A stretch of DNA of 8,880 bases from Desulfobulbus sp. (lineage in GTDB: Bacteria; Desulfobacterota; Desulfobulbia; Desulfobulbales; Desulfobulbaceae). Of this stretch, positions 7,118 through 8,880 are shown piece by piece. The notes under the pieces are model-generated. The model worked only from the letters and a program-made list of their open reading frames with translations. It made no database searches and was not told the origin of the DNA. The position numbers and the translations under genes are program-made. The stretch is taken from NCBI GenBank assembly GCA_030602145.1, contig JAUWAH010000066.1, forward strand, positions 1 through 8,880, in the 5' to 3' direction. Each line of letters begins with the position of its first letter. Position 1 is the stretch's first letter.

Positions 7118-8082
7118 ATCGTTTCTCCCTGGACTCTTTTGGCATAACCCGCGTGAAGCGCATCAAAAAGCAGTTGAGCGCGCTCCAAAAGCTGATGATC
7201 ATCCTTGGAAATGGCAACCAGACCATCAAGCAGCGTTTTGAACAAAGAAGCATCATCCGGGAGCCCGCTTTCTTGAACATCGATGTATTTGACCAGCTCG
7301 CTCATTTTGCTTAATCCCGGTTGATCTAAGGCAAAGTCGCGGATCAGAACCTCAAAGGTAATCAGCTCGCCCTGGTGCGTGAATTCGCCCATGGCCATAT
7401 CAAAGGGTAGCTCACCCTGGTCGAAGTTCGGAGTTTCCCCGACACCGAGGAAACGAAACCGGGCCTGGGAATCGATGAACCGCAGGATAAGCCAGGCGGA
7501 ACCTAAGCGGTCGATATAGGGCCGGGCGCGGGTGACCCAGGTTCGGCTCTGGTACTGCGAACGATCGAGCCGGGCAATCGGCAGGTCAGTTTGTTCCGGC
7601 CTGCGCAGCCGCTCCGAGATGGAGTCGAGCACATTTAGGGTCTTGGCTGCCGCTCCAGAGGGGAAAAAATCCCGTTCCCGCACCGCCTCGCACCGTTTGC
7701 GCAGCTTGCGCAGCGCCGCCGACAATTCCTTGACGTTCCCGCCATCCCCCAGGGTGTCCGTCGTTGTGAGCAATGCCTTGGCTTCAATCTGAATCTGTTC
7801 GAACTCAGGATCGATCTGGGCTTGAAACAGTTGCTCGATCTGCTGATCGGCCATGCCTTCGACTTGGGCGCACTGCAGGGCAATAGCCTCGCCGCCCAGG
7901 CTGTTGACCTCGCCGATCAACCAGGTGATGTTCTCCATGAGATCCTCGCGATTGGGCAGAATCTGCAGACCGGTTTTCAGTTGTGCCGCGCCGGTGGCTG
8001 AGATGCGCCGCCAAGTGCGCATCCGTGCCTTGGCGTTAGTGGCGGGGATCGAGTACGAGAAGAGAATCCATTTATTTTTCAT
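7114..8082 (-). CDS. chrB: ChrB-family chromate resistance/regulatory protein
   Basis: This 322-residue protein has both ChrB regions. The N-terminal domain (1-150) begins with the family pattern WILFSYSIP (5-13), RTWRRISATGA (22-32), LKTGLQILP (35-43) and GGEAIAL (63-69). The C-terminal domain (178-315) carries TWVTRARPYIDRLGSAWLI (181-199), RFID (201-204), PFDMAMGEFTHQGE (226-239) and TFEVLIRDFALD (242-253). In characterised chromate operons (Ochrobactrum, for example) ChrB acts as a chromate-responsive regulator and is needed for full resistance. It is expected in the cytoplasm here, since no signal peptide is seen. Trp5 and the pattern right after Met1 fit the family N-terminus, so the start at 8082 is well supported even though no Shine-Dalgarno sequence precedes it. 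A good promoter ends a few bases upstream. It is first in the operon and overlaps the MFS gene by four bases. It may control the divergent promoters. Confidence 0.9.
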   Translation of the reverse strand: MKNKWILFSYSIPATNAKARMRTWRRISATGAAQLKTGLQILPNREDLMENITWLIGEVNSLGGEAIALQCAQVEGMADQQIEQLFQAQIDPEFEQIQIEAKALLTTTDTLGDGGNVKELSAALRKLRKRCEAVRERDFFPSGAAAKTLNVLDSISERLRRPEQTDLPIARLDRSQYQSRTWVTRARPYIDRLGSAWLILRFIDSQARFRFLGVGETPNFDQGELPFDMAMGEFTHQGELITFEVLIRDFALDQPGLSKMSELVKYIDVQESGLPDDASLFKTLLDGLVAISKDDHQLLERAQLLFDALHAGYAKRVQGETI

Positions 8083-8091
8083 AGTGAACAG

Positions 8092-8120
8092 AAAATATGT
8101 TATACTTATTCCATTGTCAA
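8092..8120 (-). promoter_or_regulatory. Sigma70-like promoter of the chrB operon
   Basis: The minus strand has a perfect -35 TTGACA (8120-8115), a 17-base spacer and a -10 TATTTT (8097-8092, four of six consensus bases). Transcription would begin near 8085, only about three bases before the chrB ATG. The -35 overlaps that of the opposing promoter. A TATAAC at 8104-8099 is a better -10 by itself but lacks a suitable -35. Confidence 0.55.
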
Positions 8121-8142
8121 GCAGGAAAAAAAGAACTATTTT
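8114..8142 (+). promoter_or_regulatory. Sigma70-like promoter of the divergent PEP-synthase-like gene
   Basis: The plus strand has TTGTCA (8114-8119, five of six consensus bases), a 17-base spacer and TATTTT (8137-8142). Initiation would be near 8149, giving a leader of about 80 bases before the ATG at 8230. An alternative pair, TTCATA (8078-8083) and TATACT (8101-8106), also has a 17-base spacer and an equal total match, so the choice is not settled. Confidence 0.45.
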
Positions 8143-8151
8143 TCAGCGACA

Positions 8152-8162
8152 GCCAAATTGGC
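8152..8162. promoter_or_regulatory. Short dyad at the start of the plus-strand leader
   Basis: GCCAA (8152-8156) and TTGGC (8158-8162) are perfect inverted repeats around one base. The site sits just downstream of the predicted plus-strand start point, a usual place for a repressor operator. It is short enough to be chance. Confidence 0.3.
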
Positions 8163-8195
8163 GGCTACAACAATTCCGGGTACGTTGATACTTAA

Positions 8196-8209
8196 ATCCG
8201 CAAGCGGAT
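8196..8209. promoter_or_regulatory. Dyad ATCCGC-AA-GCGGAT upstream of the PEP-synthase-like gene
   Basis: Two perfect 6-base arms (8196-8201 and 8204-8209) flank a 2-base centre, ten bases before the GGAG ribosome site. As DNA it could be an operator. As RNA a 2-base loop is too tight unless the end pair opens. No T-run follows, so it is not a terminator. Confidence 0.35.
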
Positions 8210-8218
8210 GGCTTATAC

Positions 8219-8222
8219 GGAG
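8219..8222 (+). promoter_or_regulatory. Ribosome binding site choosing the ATG at 8230
   Basis: GGAG lies seven bases before ATG 8230 but only one base before ATG 8224. Normal spacing therefore favours 8230 as the start. Confidence 0.6.
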
Positions 8223-8229
8223 CATGGCA

Positions 8230-8880
8230 ATGAAAGGTTTATTACGGATGTTTACCCAGGGAGACCGATGCACCCTGCTGGCTGGAGCCTCGGGAAAGCA
8301 TGTGGAGAAGTTCGGGCACTTCAAGGAGTTTCTCGCCGGCAACCGCAATGCCCTCCGTGCCCTAGCCGAATTGGAGATGCTCTATTACGGCGGTCGATCC
8401 TTCACCACCGCCGATATCGCCTTTCAGTATGAGCAGCTATTTGGTCAGGTCCGAACCCTGGTCAATGCACTGAACAATTTGTCCGAACAACGCTATAGCC
8501 TGCTCAATCAGCAAGCCGATGCGATCAACGCCCAGGTTCACATTGTGCTTCGGCCCTCGGTGATCCGGCATAACCTGCCGCCTGTGGTGGCACTATCGGA
8601 TTTGCCTGCCACCGCCACCGGAGACGCCGGCGGCAAGGCGGCAAACCTGGCGCGGATTGCCCATGAAACCGATCTGTTGGTTCCGCTGGGATTCGTGGTC
8701 ACTGCCGGGGGCTATGACCGTTTTCTCAAGGCCAACCACCTCGATCAACTGGTGCTCGATGAACTGGCGGGGTTGTCTCCAAACGATCCTCAGTTGGCCG
8801 AGGTGAGTGAACGCCTTGTCAACCTGATCCTGGGTGCCGATGTTCCCGAGGAACTGTTGGCCCATTTGCAGGCCAACTAC
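8230..8880 (+). CDS. Second PEP-synthase-like protein, N-terminal part (runs off the window)
   Basis: The frame is open for 217 codons to the window edge with no stop, so the gene is partial at its 3' end. Residues 1-120 match the N-terminal extension of the minus-strand 1,036-residue protein in layout: a KFGHFKEFL segment (26-34), NALRALAELEMLYYGGRSF (40-58), then a helical stretch. Residues 125 onward begin the PEP/pyruvate-binding ATP-grasp domain, with GGKAANL (134-140) and VPLGFVVTAGGYDRFL (151-166). The similarity shows the two are paralogues, diverged well beyond recent duplication. GGAG (8219-8222) supports ATG 8230, and an in-frame ATG at 8224 would add two residues. Catalytic features farther on, including the phosphohistidine domain and the kind of C-terminus, lie outside the window, so whether this is a true PEP synthase cannot be told. 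It is transcribed divergently from chrB across a shared promoter region. Confidence 0.88.
   Translation, partial: MKGLLRMFTQGDRCTLLAGASGKHVEKFGHFKEFLAGNRNALRALAELEMLYYGGRSFTTADIAFQYEQLFGQVRTLVNALNNLSEQRYSLLNQQADAINAQVHIVLRPSVIRHNLPPVVALSDLPATATGDAGGKAANLARIAHETDLLVPLGFVVTAGGYDRFLKANHLDQLVLDELAGLSPNDPQLAEVSERLVNLILGADVPEELLAHLQANY

Noticed and set aside
8078..8106. Plus-strand promoter TTCATA-17-TATACT as the main promoter
   Set aside because: Its total match equals that of the preferred pair and it cannot be excluded, but it begins inside the chrB start codon region and lacks the symmetric placement. It is kept only as an alternative.
7853..8188. Plus-strand 111-codon frame running from antisense chrB into the intergenic region
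   Set aside because: Most of it is antisense to conserved ChrB residues, the rest crosses the AT-rich promoter region, and the protein has no recognisable feature.
8136..8348. Minus-strand 70-codon frame across the plus-strand leader
   Set aside because: It overlaps the promoter and the beginning of the plus-strand gene in antisense, and has no recognisable domain.
8593..8865. Minus-strand 90-codon frame at the right edge
   Set aside because: It is antisense to the ATP-grasp start of the plus-strand PEP-synthase-like protein, whose GGKAANL motif identifies the true frame.
1..8880. CRISPR array, tRNA, rRNA or complete insertion sequence
   Set aside because: No regularly spaced repeats, cloverleaf-like sequence, rRNA-like stretch or transposase-like protein was seen. 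Only the unexplained sequence left of base 135 hints at a mobile-element edge, and it cannot be identified.

Overview
The window (8,880 bases, moderately GC-rich apart from one AT-rich promoter region) looks like a bacterial accessory locus built around chromate-resistance-type genes. The style of the large PEP-synthase-like proteins, and their pairing with ChrB, MFS and HD-domain genes, recalls sulfate- or metal-reducing Desulfobacterota. That placement rests on protein resemblance only, with no rRNA or marker gene to support it.

Layout. Six genes run on the minus strand, read from high to low coordinates: chrB (8082-7114), a first MFS transporter (7117-5879), an HD-domain phosphohydrolase (5834-5097), a second MFS transporter (5042-3825), a 1,036-residue PEP-synthase-like protein (3733-623), and a chromate transporter gene chrA (608-24) that keeps only its N-terminal part. 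Gaps run from a 4-base overlap (chrB/MFS) to 91 bases. Nearly every gene has a recognisable Shine-Dalgarno sequence and no strong intrinsic terminator separates them, so this is probably one operon. On the plus strand, starting at 8230 and leaving the window at 8880, lies the N-terminal part of a second PEP-synthase-like protein. It is homologous to the first, including the uncommon N-terminal extension.

The 147-base gap between the divergent units (8083-8229) is AT-rich. It holds two back-to-back sigma70-like promoters whose -35 hexamers nearly coincide (TTGACA on minus, TTGTCA on plus). Each has a 17-base spacer and a TATTTT -10, symmetric about base 8117. The plus-side transcript would have a leader of about 80 bases with two small dyads. 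The chrB transcript would start almost at its ATG and has no visible Shine-Dalgarno sequence.

How the genes may work together (inference). ChrB-family proteins are known to accompany, and in some species regulate, chromate efflux by ChrA. Here the usual chrB-chrA pair is separated by two exporters or importers, a metal-dependent phosphohydrolase and a phospho-histidine ATP-grasp enzyme. That enzyme has an unfamiliar C-terminal region and a LamG-like end where the PEP-binding barrel should be. This suggests a transport-plus-phosphotransfer module acting on an unknown small molecule, with chrA now broken or being lost. The enzyme's substrate is the main unknown of the locus.
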